Positions 41,160-52,379 of a stretch of DNA of 64,000 nucleotides are shown piece by piece. A program made the translations under genes and the position numbers. This DNA comes from Zygaena filipendulae. Lineage: Eukaryota > Arthropoda > Insecta > Lepidoptera > Zygaenidae. A model generated the notes under the pieces. It was not told where the DNA came from and made no database searches. It saw nothing but the letters and a program-made list of their open reading frames with translations. Where the stretch lies: contig OU015677.1 of assembly GCA_907165275.2 (NCBI GenBank), positions 1,240,001-1,304,000 of the forward strand. The letters are read 5' to 3'. Within the stretch, counting starts at the first letter, position 1; every line of letters starts with the position of its first letter.

Positions 41160-43570
41160 ATCTCCTACCACAGAGACATTAGGAGTTAAACTAGGATTAT
41201 CTATAATAGTAGACCATGCAATTATGGAAATTCTTTCAGAAATAAAAAGCTGTAGGTGGGTACAGTATCACTGAAATAACAAGACAAGAGGTAAGTACTT
41301 TTGGTACTTTGAAGGTTTGAAGTCGGTGACAACTGACAAGCCAAATATGGAGTGGATAGATGGACTAAGTCCACTCCCGTCACGAGCTCGTCGTGAGCAG
41401 AACAACCCAAGTGGGCAGACGCAATATGAGTGGTAGCACAAACTAATAATAATATTTCGTGTATTTTTGTCTTTTGAATTGAATTGGTATTTTGTTATAT
41501 TTAGCTTTTTAGTATGTAGTGCATTTTTGTATCTTTCAAAGTCAGTTTTAGTTTTTTTTTTTAATTTTTTTCAAAATACCTACATTGTCCGCTTCTAGAA
41601 CTATCTATGACTATTAATACCACCCTACGTACCCTACCCTACGTACCTACACTATCGGCAAACTAACACGTTACTGTGGAACTTCTCTACGGAACCGTTC
41701 AATTAGGTATGTACCAGTTAGTAAATACCAGTGTGTTTTGTTAAATATTAAACCACCTGTGAAACGAACTGTCAATTAGAGTTTGAATATTGTTTCTTTT
41801 TAATTATAATTGACTGTCAATGTTGGTTATTTCTACCTACTTGTAATTATTGTTGGAAACATTAGATAATCATATTGTCTATGAAATATTTACTGTCTAT
41901 GCCTATGCATTCAATGTCAAATCAAGTCTTTAAAAAATTTCCGTCGCAAGAGCACACCGCATTTTTTATAACTAGCCGTTCTACGAGTTCTACACAGTAT
42001 ATCAAATATTCGATTTGATCTGTCTGTCTGTCTATACCCTTTCACTCTATGGAGCATCATCTTTGCATACACCTTGTCAGGAGTACAGAAAAGGACATAG
42101 GAAACTTTTCATCCCGGAATTCCCGACGGAACTCCGAAATTAACTCTGTTGAAAGCACATTAAATTTTTCATAGGGATATACCTACATGTGAAAGGGTAC
42201 AAAAATGAACACAGGGTAGTTTTTACCCCGGCAATCCCGCGGGAACTCCGAAAGTAACGCGGTTGAAACCGTGGGGAACAGCTAAGGTCAAATTAATAGA
42301 TAGATATAGATATACCTATTGTTGGTTAAAACTCTTTATGATATGAAATGGAAAAACTTCTATTCACTCTTAACAATTTCATATCCTGGCCAAAACTTTG
42401 GGCCCAACATTTGGGCCGAGCACTGTACGAACGATCCAACAACCAACAATTTGTACGTTCGTAATTACGCATCAATATTTACTCGATAATCGTCCACAAA
42501 TTGTAATGGCAATTTAATTCGAGCTTACCGTTCATTTCGTATTCATTTGCTTTGTAAATTAACAGTTTTCGATATTTCTGTGTTATGGACAATTGTATCA
42601 TTTTCCGACAAAATAAATGTTTTGCAAGTAGGTAAAACTTTTTTGGGCACAATGAGAGTAGCTAAAACTTCCACGTCTTACTTAGGTATAATGTATTGTG
42701 ATGTTTTTAACAAATTCTGACTAAAAGTCCTCATTTCTATAAAAGTTTAGAACTTCAATGATTTCGATCATTGTAAGATTTTATTTCCTTGGAATCGTAT
42801 TTTACTAATTATCTATGATTTCTGCCGATTTGTCAGATAAGAAAACTATTATTATTTGTTATGGACATAATAAATAACACCAATTAATCATAGACGTAAG
42901 TAACCACAACAAACATTTTCTCCGAGAGGGTCTCATTCTAATTCGTCCGGAACTTAATGGATCATGTTATTCAGGACCCGCTGTGGTGCGGCGGCTGTTG
43001 AGTGAAACGGAACGCGGCCGGAAACCACGCCCCCTTCCGCCGAGCTGTCAACGGGGAAGCGCGCGAAATTACGCCACGCGCGCCATTTTGCTTAATGCAT
43101 TCAATTTTAGAATTTGTAATTTTTATGCATTTGTGCTCTTTGAGAAACTTATTCATATTTTATTCATAAGTTCAACAATATAATATAGTGTATCTAAATG
43201 CTAAAACCACTTATATTAGGTACCTAGGTAGGTAAGTACCTCCCTGCTGTCCTACTTTTGGTCAGATTCTAGGCTATTCTGGGCATGGTAAGGATCTCTC
43301 TATTGAGTAGGTAATCAAAGACCAAAATCAAGGAAAATCAAAATTCTTAAATATTTTTTCGCACATACTTATGTAGGTACCTACTTAGGTCTAGATAAAA
43401 TATGTTTATTTTACTTGCTGTTTCCCGTGGTTTATATCCGCGTAATTTTCGGAAATCCCGCGAGAATTCCGGGATAAAAGTACCCTATAGGTAGGTTTAT
43501 GCAAAATTTCATCATAATCGGTTGAGTAGGTAACAAACACACAAATGAATTAACTCTCATTCGCATTTTT
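41160..43570. other. Repeat-rich spacer, no gene seen
   Basis: Helitron-like pieces occur at 42010-42150, 42185-42290 and 43420-43530. GC-rich sequence at 42975-43080 (GAAACGGAACGCGGCCGGAA and GCGCGCCATTTTGC) could be a promoter or a 5' UTR, but no exon could be attached to it. Confidence 0.45.
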
Positions 43571-43577
43571 AAGTTTA

Positions 43578-43776
43578 CTAGCTGTTCCCCGCGGTTTCAC
43601 CCGCGGTAATTTCGGAGTTTCCGCGGGAATTTCGGGATAAATAGTACTCTAGGGTTCTTCTTTGTACCCCTGACAGCAGGCATACAAAACTTCATCATGA
43701 TCGGTTTAGCCGTTAAGACGTAAAAGCGTAAAAAACAAACAAACAAACAAACTCATTTTCGCATTTATAAGTAAGG
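43578..43776 (-). mobile_element. Helitron-like element, full-length, reverse orientation
   Basis: CTAGCTGTTCCCCGCGGTTT through AGTTTCCGCGGGAATTTCG to TTATAAGTAAGGA. A and T flanks match Helitron insertion. Confidence 0.75.
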
Positions 43777-44242
43777 ATAAGTTTGCAAGGATTTAGGAAG
43801 TTTAGGATTTAGCATCGTTTCAAAGTTTGAAACTGCTGTTTATATTATAATAGATATCATAAACAGTAAAATCTAACTAGAAAAAGATGCATTATTAGTT
43901 CCATGGCTGCTTTACGAAGACACCACACGACGTGTCTCGTATTGTCGTTTCATTTTACGCATCTCGATTCGAGCGTGACGCCATAACCGCTCAATAGTGC
44001 GGCTCTGCGCCGTGTTTGAGTCTTCAGACTGCTCTGATTTATTTCACTTGTCACGCCACTTTAACTCGGTAGACGGTGATGAGTTGATGACTCATAATGA
44101 CATTTCCTCATTGATAATAATTATTAATCTACAAAATTATTCTCTGTGTACTAGGTACTAGGTAATTTTTTCTTTAGCGTTTCCTATTCTAAATATTTTT
44201 AGACTCAGACGAAATAAAAAGTCAAGACGGAGCGCTGTTAAC

Positions 44243-44715
44243 ATCACAATAGGCTAGTTTCCTGGGTAAAAAAATCAAAATTCTATTTAGTCCGTCAGTT
44301 AGATAATAAAAAAATAAAAGACACGTATTTTTTGCTTTTTTAAAATAATGGAAATATGCATAGATAAAGCGCATTAAAGTTTAGGGTGGGGGACTCGTGA
44401 CGTCACCGCTCGCTATAACGTGCGAACAAACTGTAGCGAGGCGTGACGTCATGTGAAATTTCGACTTGATATATCTCCGTTATTTTTTGGTTACATAAAA
44501 AATAAAAAAATAAGATAAGATAAGATAAGATACACTTTATTTAGCAAAGTAAACACATACACCATGCAACGACTATTTCCTAATTTAAAGATAAATAAAA
44601 CTATGTGGTGCAGTGCCTTGCTAAAAGGGACTCCACTCATACGTGTCCAATATTTTTTAATAATCTACAAAACGGACTAAAAAAGAAAATTTAGGAAACT
44701 AGCCTAATAGGCAAA
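44243..44715. mobile_element. TTAGTCCG-family MITE with a retroelement tail inserted
   Basis: The ends TAGGCTAGTTTCCT and AGGAAACTAGCCTA are inverted outside the TTAGTCCGTC core ends. GTGACGTCAC sequence lies centrally. At 44508-44640 it is interrupted by an (ATAAG)n tract and TTTAGCAAAGTAAACACATA ... CTTGCTAAAAGGGACTCCAC, the same tail as at 12086-12240. The MITE is therefore older than the retroinsertion. Confidence 0.75.
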
Positions 44716-44846
44716 ACTCTGCCACGGCGTGTACATGCACAGTCACACGCACACATTTATAATGAAACTCTGCCATAACTTGTCAGTCGAAATATTCCGG
44801 CGCGCGGAGTGTCACGCTGTAATAATTCGTAATTATTCAATAAAAT

Positions 44847-44923
44847 ATGCCGAAATGTGTAGTGAAAGGGTGTAAAAACCAATCTACGAAAAATAAGAAA
44901 CACGATGGTATCACATTTCATAC
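44847..44923 (+). CDS. THAP-domain first exon (P-like transposase fragment)
   Basis: The ATG opens MPKCVVKGCKNQSTKNKKHD then GITFHT, ending at a strong donor CATAC|GTAAGT in phase 2. The Met-Pro start, the C-x4-C pair (CVVKGC) and the following Phe-His are the N-terminal half of a C2CH zinc-binding THAP domain, which P transposases use for DNA binding. 77 nt. No convincing second exon with the later Cys and His was seen up to the right end of the element, so the gene is probably incomplete. It could also be a captured host THAP exon. Confidence 0.7.
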
Positions 44924-45204
44924 GTAAGTAAACTTAAAAATCCATATTTTTAATAAATCAATTCTATTCATTTATGACAGCTAAACTTCCACAAGTGTTG
45001 CCACTACTAAGCGTCACAATAGTCCCCGTTTATTGGGTAAGTTAATGTGACGTGGAACGTAATGTAACAATTTCATTTACCTATTTCTATTTTTAATTTT
45101 TCATATTCATTAAATGTAAGTGGAGATGGGTGTTAATTTTTTTTCTATGTTTTATCATCACTTCAAAAACCAATACTTTTAAGGTTCTCGATCCGAAATA
45201 AAGA

Positions 45205-45498
45205 CATTAAAGGCGGGAATAGAAATGTCAGTAAAACAGGACAGTAGCGTGCATACTAGTTAGCGGCATGTACAAGTTGCTGGCGCAACGCGTATAGATT
45301 TGCAAGACTGTTCAGTCCCCCGCGTCCCCTCCCTCACGTTGCATGCCAGTAACTGCCAGAAAATCAAATGTTGTGCTAACTACTTGCGTGGCAGAAACAG
45401 GCATGCCAGTTAGTGTATACACATGAAAGTAGCTTGCATGTGCAAGTAGCTTGTATACAAGTGTGCCAGCTACAGGCATGTGTATTCCCGGCTTAATG
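45205..45498. mobile_element. Nested MITE with ATTAAGCCGGGAATACACATG ends
   Basis: CATTAAAGGCGGGAATAGAA at the left, inverted at the right as GTGTATTCCCGGCTTAATG. The interior is dense in short repeats of GCATGCCAGT and TTGCATGTGCAAG. Confidence 0.65.
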
Positions 45499-45657
45499 AA
45501 AAGTGAATACAAGTGATTCGACTTAGCCGGAATGAGTCGTCGTTCGTCGAGTTAATACATTTTGAAGATGACAATTTTAATTATTTTTTTCGTTTCCACT
45601 ATATTTCTAAATTGAAAAAAAAAAATCTTAAACGGTGGACAGTAAACGGTAATGGGG

Positions 45658-45970
45658 ATGTTGACTACTTTTAAAAATCAAAATTCTAATTAGTCCGTCA
45701 GTTAGAAAATAAAAAAAACAATAGACACGTATTTTTTGCTTTTTTAAATAAATTAAAATATACAGAGATAAAGCGCATTAAAGTTTAGGGTGAGGGGGTC
45801 GTGACGTCACTAACCGCAAAAACCGCCATACAAACTGTCAGAATAGTGACGTCACGCGAAATTTCAACTCAATAAATCGCCGTTATTTTTTGATTACGTA
45901 AAAAAGGAAAAATACGTGTCCAATATTTTTTAATAATCTACAAGACGAACTAAAAAAAATTAGTCAATAT
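45658..45970. mobile_element. TTAGTCCG-family MITE, near full length
   Basis: Left GTTGACTACTTTTAAAAATC then TTAGTCCGTCAGTTAGA; right ATCTACAAGACGAACTAA then ATTAGTCAATAT. The centre holds GTCGTGACGTCACTAACC and GTGACGTCACGC. It is the best reference copy for the family in this window. Confidence 0.8.
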
Positions 45971-46469
45971 ACCTATTCAGGAAACTTACCCAACAAAAAG
46001 GCCATTAAAATCAAACCAATGTTTGATATTTCTTTTTTTTCCCTATCTAGTCGGAATAGATATACTCACATAATACCTCTTCAGTACAACCATAAATACT
46101 CTATCTGTTAAATAATACAATTAAAAAAAATTGTTAACTTTTCTATTTACTTAACTATTCATCCTGCTAGTACCTACTTAGACAATAATTTGATATTAGG
46201 GATACATTTTTACTGCACGGCAACACTCACTAAATGCACACATGTTTACTAAACCGGCTTCACTTTGTTGTTCACAGCGCTCCGTCTTGACTTTTTATTT
46301 CGTCTGAGTTTTTAGAGTGCAAAATTTGAAATATCGACTCGAAATTTATTTAAGTAAACAGTTCGATTTTCAAATTATCGAATTCATTAGGTCAAATGGC
46401 GCGACTCTACGTTTTTTTTTTCGTACATCTATCTCATCTATAGAGTAAGAGGATCGTAAATAACAAAAA

Positions 46470-46935
46470 AATTAAAACCGACTTCAAAACACAAAATGCA
46501 CTAGTTTACACTATAAAATTAAAAATAATAAAATATTATACCGATCGGTTTGAAGTCGGTGCCAAGCCAAATAGATCCCGGGCAGAAACGAGCGGTATTT
46601 TGATATTTTTAACTTTTTAGTGTATACCTAAGCGCATTTTTTTGTGTTTTGAAGTCGGTTTTAGTTTTTTTGTCAAAATTTTATCTAGTTTTTGCTTTTA
46701 AGTGGGTTGGTTTATAATTTATAAAGTGAAAATTTATTTAATAGAATCGCAAACCGTGAAAAAGTGTATACTTATTTGAAGAGTTCCCTCAGTTTCTCCA
46801 AGATCCTATCATCATACACAAAAAAAAGAATTTTTCAAATCGGTTCAGCCGTCTTCAAGTAGGTACCTAATCGTAACAAAGATACAAAAAAACCAACAAC
46901 ACCACCTCCTGCTTTTTTGTAAGACGGTTAAAATT
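46470..46935. mobile_element. AACCTCCTCC / AAGTCGGTT element
   Basis: TTAAAACCGACTTCAAAACA at the left and GTAAGACGGTTAAAATT at the right form inverted ends. Internal copies of GTTTGAAGTCGGT and TTTTGAAGTCGGTTTTAG. Non-coding. Confidence 0.65.
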
Positions 46936-47334
46936 AGCTGTGCACTTATAAATATGTATTAATTGAGAACGAGTTTAGGTCCAATTTTACCTCGCTTCAA
47001 AAATAACGAGGAACATTTTTCAACACGTATCTCAATTATGACTTCATAATGACACGTGATTCTAATTAAGACAAGGTTCTAATTAGGTAAGCCGCTGTTG
47101 AACTTATCTATCTATCTATAGAGTAGAATCCGCGATCGGCGATTCTGTACATTGAATATTTTTACCTAAAATTGAGAGGGGTGATAAAAGAAGAGTAACC
47201 AAGCACAAAAAAAAGTTTTAAAAATTCTTTTCTGTCTGCCTGTCTGTCTGTCTGTTCGCGATAATCTCTGCATCTACTGAACCGATTGTCATGCGGTTTT
47301 CACAGGTAGATTAAACTTAGTCTGCAGCTAAATA

Positions 47335-48890
47335 CACACATCAAAAGTGTCTAGGGATCAAGTACATTTTTTGCTATAAAAAGAAACCCAATTAATTTAA
47401 ATGTAATCTAATCTTCTGGGCTTGTTGCCTACCTTATTTCCCAAATCTAAATTAACAACTAATCCCCACATTTTGAATAAATTAAGAAAATATTCATTTT
47501 TTGTAAGATGTGAGAAATTGAACCAATTCCAAGTCGACAATAAAATTGCAAAGAAGGCAAAGACAGGGGTTTTTGAAACTTTTATTGTAATGTATTAACA
47601 AATTAATAATCTGTGTTCTTTCCATTGACATGAATCACACATTCGCAGCGATTTGGTAAGTATGCTTAAAATCAGTTCATCAAAATCACTTTGAGGAATG
47701 GCCACCCACGTTCTTTGTAAGAAGTCAAAAAGTTGTTGTGGGGTATTTACGGCGTCCATACTCGGCAGAGCTCTTCTTTGGAGTATATCCCATGCGTGCT
47801 CAGTAGGATTTAAGTCTGGTGATTGAGCAGGCCACGGCAGGACGTTGATATCGGCATTGGCAAGAGTGCGTGTTACGACTCCAACAGTGTGTGGACGTGC
47901 ATTGTCGTGCATAAGTTGAAACGAATCACCCAACTGGCTTCGCAAAGGGATGATTACATCTGATACAATACTTGTCGCATAAATCCGAGCATTAAGGTTG
48001 CCCCTGATCCAAATGAGATCGGTTCTTCCACAGATCTAAATACCCGTTAAAACCATCATTGTTCCCCCTCCATATGGATGAACTTCCTAACAGAATTTCA
48101 ATCGTTCTTGACGTCCAGGGCTTCTCCAAACTAATGTACATCTTGTATCCGGCCTCATACCGAAACCAGATTCCTCGGAAAAGCAAACACCACGCTAGTC
48201 TTCTTCCTCCTAATTACTGTCTTCGCGAGCCCATTGTAAACGGGCTCTACGATTGCGGGGCGCTATTGGTGGAACTCTCAGAGGCCTTCGGGATCGCAGA
48301 CCCACTTCTCTTAAACGATTACGTATGGTTTGATCGCTTATCAGAAAGCCTGAAGCGCTGTGGAGCCTCGTAGTTATCATCATGGCGGTCATAGTACGAT
48401 TTCTTCGCGCTGTATTATGGATATACCGGTCCTGTCTTCGAGTGGTGAATGGTGATACGAGTTCGCCCTCCATGTCGCTCGGCCACACTGCCCGTGATGC
48501 GATAGCGTGTCCATAGGCGGCTTATGACGCTCTGCCTTGTCCCAACAGCAGTAGCCACAGTGCGTTGCCTGGCGCCAGCTTCCAACATTCCAACGGCTCT
48601 CAGCATCTCTTCTCTAGGCAATTGGTGTCATCGCTCCATACCGATGCAATTTTTTTCAGTTAAGATGCAGAAATTGTAATGTTTTTGTAAAACCGCCATC
48701 ACACGCTTTTATAGGGATTTTTAATGACAGTTATTTTTAAAAGTTTAAATAAAATTTGAATAAAATTCATTATTGAAATGGTGAAATTCAATAAAAAATT
48801 TCAAAAAGGATCCAGAAAAGTTACAATAATAATCCCAATTGGCGGCAATTCTCTAAAATGCACTTGATCCCTAGACATTTTTGATGTGTG
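47335..48890 (-). mobile_element. Tc1-type transposon, 1.56 kb
   Basis: Left CACACATCAAAAGTGTCTAG and right CTAGACATTTTTGATGTGTG are inverted, flanked by TA on both sides (47333-47334 and 48891-48892). GGGATCAAGT follows inside both ends. Size, TA duplication and the DD34E transposase inside identify the Tc1 family. Confidence 0.9.
47595..48640 (-). pseudogene. Tc1 transposase, DD34E, frameshifted
   Basis: Minus-strand fragments in order: REEMLRAVGMLEAGARQRTV and SVISRLWTRYRITGSV (first helix-turn-helix), SDQTIRNRLREVGLRSRRP and RRARLQWARE (second helix-turn-helix and linker), a degraded central part with WFRYEAGYKMYI, then LMHDNARPHTVGVVTRTLAN and QSPDLNPTEHAWDILQRR. In the last segment the second Asp (HDN) and the Glu (PTEH) are separated by exactly 34 residues. 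The fragments lie in different frames, so the protein is not made. Confidence 0.9.
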
Positions 48891-48949
48891 TATATAGGCT
48901 TTGTTTCAATGAAATCGGATGTCGGGAAAAAAGTTGTTGTATAAAAACT

Positions 48950-49600
48950 TTTCATGCGGGTGAAACCGCGGGAACAGCTAGTTAAGTATAATTAACTAGG
49001 TACCAATAGCTGTTCCTCGCAGTTTCACCACTTACACGCGCGTTAATTTCAGAGTTTCCACGGGAACTCCGAGAGAAAAAGTTCCCTATGTCCTTTTTCG
49101 TAGGCACCCCTGACAACGTGTAGGGGTGCCTACGAAAAAGGACATCATGATTATCGGTTGAGCCATTAAGGCGTGAAAGGGTAACAAACAAACATATCTA
49201 ATATATAAATTTCTCGTGTCACAATGTTCGTTCCCATACTCCTCCGAAACGGCTTAACCGATTCTCATGAAATTTTTTATGCATATTCAGTAAGCCTGAG
49301 AATCGGACAACATCTATTATTCATCCCCCTAAAGGGAGTTCCTACAGGAATTCCGAAACTCACGCGGGTGAAACCACGGGGCACAGCTAGTATTATGTAA
49401 AATCTCATTCGCATTTATAATAAATAGTTCCCGCGGGAATTCCGGGTTACAGTATAGCTTATCTTACTCAGGGATAATGTAGCAATCTAATGGTGATAGA
49501 ATTTGTGAAATCGGTCTAGTGGTTTTAGAGTTAAATCGTAACAAACAAACAAAAAATCAAATCTTTCCCCTTTATGATAAATATGTAGATAGATATTTAG
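48950..49600. mobile_element. Three adjacent Helitron-like copies
   Basis: A 3' end with CGGGTGAAACCGCGGGAACA then GCTAG at about 48955-48980, and a reverse copy at 49005-49195 containing a perfect hairpin (see finding). A full-length copy lies at 49197-49390 (TCTAATATATAAATTTCTCG ... GGCACAGCTAG, A/T flanks), and a further fragment at 49430-49560. Confidence 0.75.
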
Positions 49601-52160
49601 TTAACACCTAGATTATTATTGACACCTAGTTTTTTTTTTTTAAGGATTTAAAAAACTGTTCCCAGTGCCGTTTGTTTCCCGCCCTTCTCGCGAGCTGTCA
49701 GAAACGTCAAAATTAAAACGTTCCATTTTCGACAAGCAGTAGCGCGCGATTTTGAGTAGCGCGACAAATTCTATTCAATGGCTCGCAAAAAATTACCTTT
49801 CTATTTGAAAATAAACCTTATTGACATTAGTATAAAGTTATAATTGAGTTTTTGAACGGTAAAACAAACTTTGTGCTATCCCTGACGAAAGTCAACATTC
49901 CAAATTTAATTTCGATACTTCTAAAAACTCCAAATCATTGAAAAGTAAATCTTAAAACCGTGACATAAGGATTAAAACAATTTTTGCTAATTGTAAAATT
50001 TGAAATTGCACGTTGGCATTTAGTCACAGCGTAAAGTGTACTCGACTAGTGATGTGACGCGACGGGGAAATCATTCGATACGTTTGGGGTGTCTCTGATT
50101 CAAAATTTATACAAAATATAATTGTACCTACCTACCTATATCTTTTTATTTATGATAATAAGGACGCTCGGTTTATGAATTATGATAACTTTTGTTTTGT
50201 TATTTGTACCTAGGTACTTGGTTTTATGGAGTGAGAATCTGTGTTTTAACACTTAGATATTTATTTATGAAATTAAATAAGTTCATAGGTTAATAAGTAG
50301 TTATTTGTTTTTGTTAATAATAATAGACCATAGAGAGCTTTCTTTAACTTGAAGTAACACTTATTGTTACTTCAAGTTAGATATTAAATTGTATCAGAAT
50401 GATGAGAAAATAAAAATTAATAATGTGTTAATCTAAACAGCTTAAACAGCTAAATTACCTAAGTAGGTACGACCTTTAGAGATACTTAGAAGATACGACC
50501 TTTCTGAGAAGGAAATCTGCAAGAACTTAGATTAAGATGGAACTTACCTTGTCTAGCATACAAGACCTGATTTATGGTTTAGAAATTAGTATCGTAATAA
50601 TATTTGGAATCTAATAGAAAATTAAATATCTGATATTGCTTAAGATTTTGTCATATACCCTAATCCCTACGTATCATCATAGTTTTACACAGTTGACTAG
50701 GAAAAAAATACAACTGTTTTTTTTAAGCCTTAATTATACATAATATAATATTGGACACTAATTGTTCCTAATTCTTATCAAACATCATAGAGATTTTTGC
50801 GAATTTTCATTTCTTCATAAATATACTTACTGACAAAGTATGCCGCATGTTTTTTTACGTAACCTAGTGTTACTCTCACTGTTTCTACCTTTTAATGAGA
50901 ACATACCTAACTTTAAATTAGAACTAAAATTCACTAGACAGTAGACACTGTCTTATCTATGATGTCAAATCAGCCGACGGCTAAACAAGGCTGAATATAC
51001 TATGCCGTCGCTTAGTCTACCATCACTTGATAAGTAATTTGCTTCAAGCCGTCACTAATGAACGAAAATTTCAAAAAAAGAACTGCAGTTCTCATTTCAA
51101 AAAACTTCAAACTCCAATAAACGACCAATCGCGAGTAGATACAGTGATTGCGGGGCGTGAACGCGCTCATTACTCTCATAAACGAAACGCAATTCCTATA
51201 CTCTTCTCGCTCTTCCGCCTTACATTCACCGGCGTCGGTGAGGGAGAGATATAATTTGATTATGCAACGCAATTTGGACGCGTCGTTAAGCGGCAAGTAT
51301 ACACAGCGTGTTTTAATATTTAATTTTATGATCGTATTAATTTTGTTATGAATAAAGTTGATTCAATTATCGCGGATTTATGTACAGGGGGTGTCCGTAT
51401 TACTATAGGGTGATCTGAATGCACGGACTAATGGGTGGTAATGTGATATTCTCGTTTGTGTTCGTTGTGTGCGCGTCGGTTTATTAATTTTATTAGAGCC
51501 TCAAATTAAGTTGAAATGATAAATATCGTTGCTGTTTTTGTTTAATATTTATGACACGTAGGTAATTTACATCGGACGAATTAGGTACAAGACAAGTAAC
51601 CTCCAAGAGGCGCTATTTGATTGGTTGTTCTATGGTGTCAATTTTCATTAATCTAGCTGTAATAAGGCAAAAACAAGTAAACTATATAACGTAACGTAAC
51701 TATACAACGTCGTATTATATAACGTCGGGTTTAGTGAAGCGTTAATAAAAATAAATAAAAAAAAGCACTAGAGGATAAATTTCGATTATCCTGTTGAGTT
51801 AATAGTATTTATAGTCTTCAAAAGATTACATTCGAACTCACACAATCGATCGGAGCAACTGATCGAATATTTATTAATGATCTATTGTTCTGTCTATATT
51901 ATTGCCTTTTGTATAGCGATAAAATATATTCTATCCGCGGACGCGATTTGAGAAGCTAATTCGTAACAAACGGCCATTCAGATTGTTTGAGTCTAACTAT
52001 GTATATTCTAAATAAGGAAACCAAAAGTCTGTTTTGTGCCCGGGACGGAAGAGGGCGCACGTTGCACAGTACTGAGTACTGTAAACTTTAGACTTATGCC
52101 GTATATAAGTACTAGATGAAAATTATAAACTTTTAGGTGCATATTTGCACACCAAAGTTA
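49600..52160. other. AT-rich spacer, no gene seen
   Basis: Apart from a 15-bp perfect hairpin at 50345-50379 and short frames around 51012-51350 that show no domain or splice support, I see nothing assignable. Confidence 0.4.
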
Positions 52161-52164
52161 TAGA

Positions 52165-52372
52165 CATCATCCAGAAGTGTAGCAAGCTGAAGTGGCAGTG
52201 GGCTGGTCAGTGGTCACATCCATGCCAGATGGACCGATGAACCTGATGGACCTGAAGAAGGTCGCTGGTAGTGGCTGGATGAGGAAAGCGGGAGATCGTG
52301 TATTGTGGCGTGCCCTTGGGGAGGCCTACGTCCAGCAGTGGATTTCAATAGGCTGATTGATTGATTGATTGA
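52165..52372 (+). mobile_element. RTE-type LINE 3' end
   Basis: Reads like the C-terminal coding end of an RTE reverse transcriptase (AAGTGGCAGTGGGCTGG, then GAGGCCTACGTCCAGCAGTG) and finishes in a (TGAT)n-type tail. 5'-truncated and frame-broken. Confidence 0.7.
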
Positions 52373-52379
52373 GGTGCAT

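Larger units (their letters stand above)
44204..46308 (+). mobile_element. P-element-like transposon (THAP, 8-bp target duplication), 2.1 kb
   Basis: Inverted ends of about 36 bp: CTCAGACGAAATAAAAAGTC... at the left, complementary to ...GACTTTTTATTTCGTCTGAG at the right, continuing through AAGACGGAGCGCTGT. TTTTTAGA flanks both sides exactly (44196-44203 and 46309-46316). Inside, a THAP-domain first exon starts at 44847. THAP plus an 8-bp duplication is the combination known for P elements; hAT elements share the 8 bp but use BED fingers, and Kolobok THAP elements use TTAA. Several later insertions are nested inside (44243-44715, 45205-45498, 45658-45970). Without the 44243 insertion, the THAP start lies about 170 bp from the left end. 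The remaining transposase was not found. Confidence 0.75.

Noticed and set aside
44204..46308. Element first considered as hAT because of the 8-bp duplication
   Set aside because: The ends lack the CAGNG-type start and the only coding trace is a THAP exon, which fits the P superfamily better.
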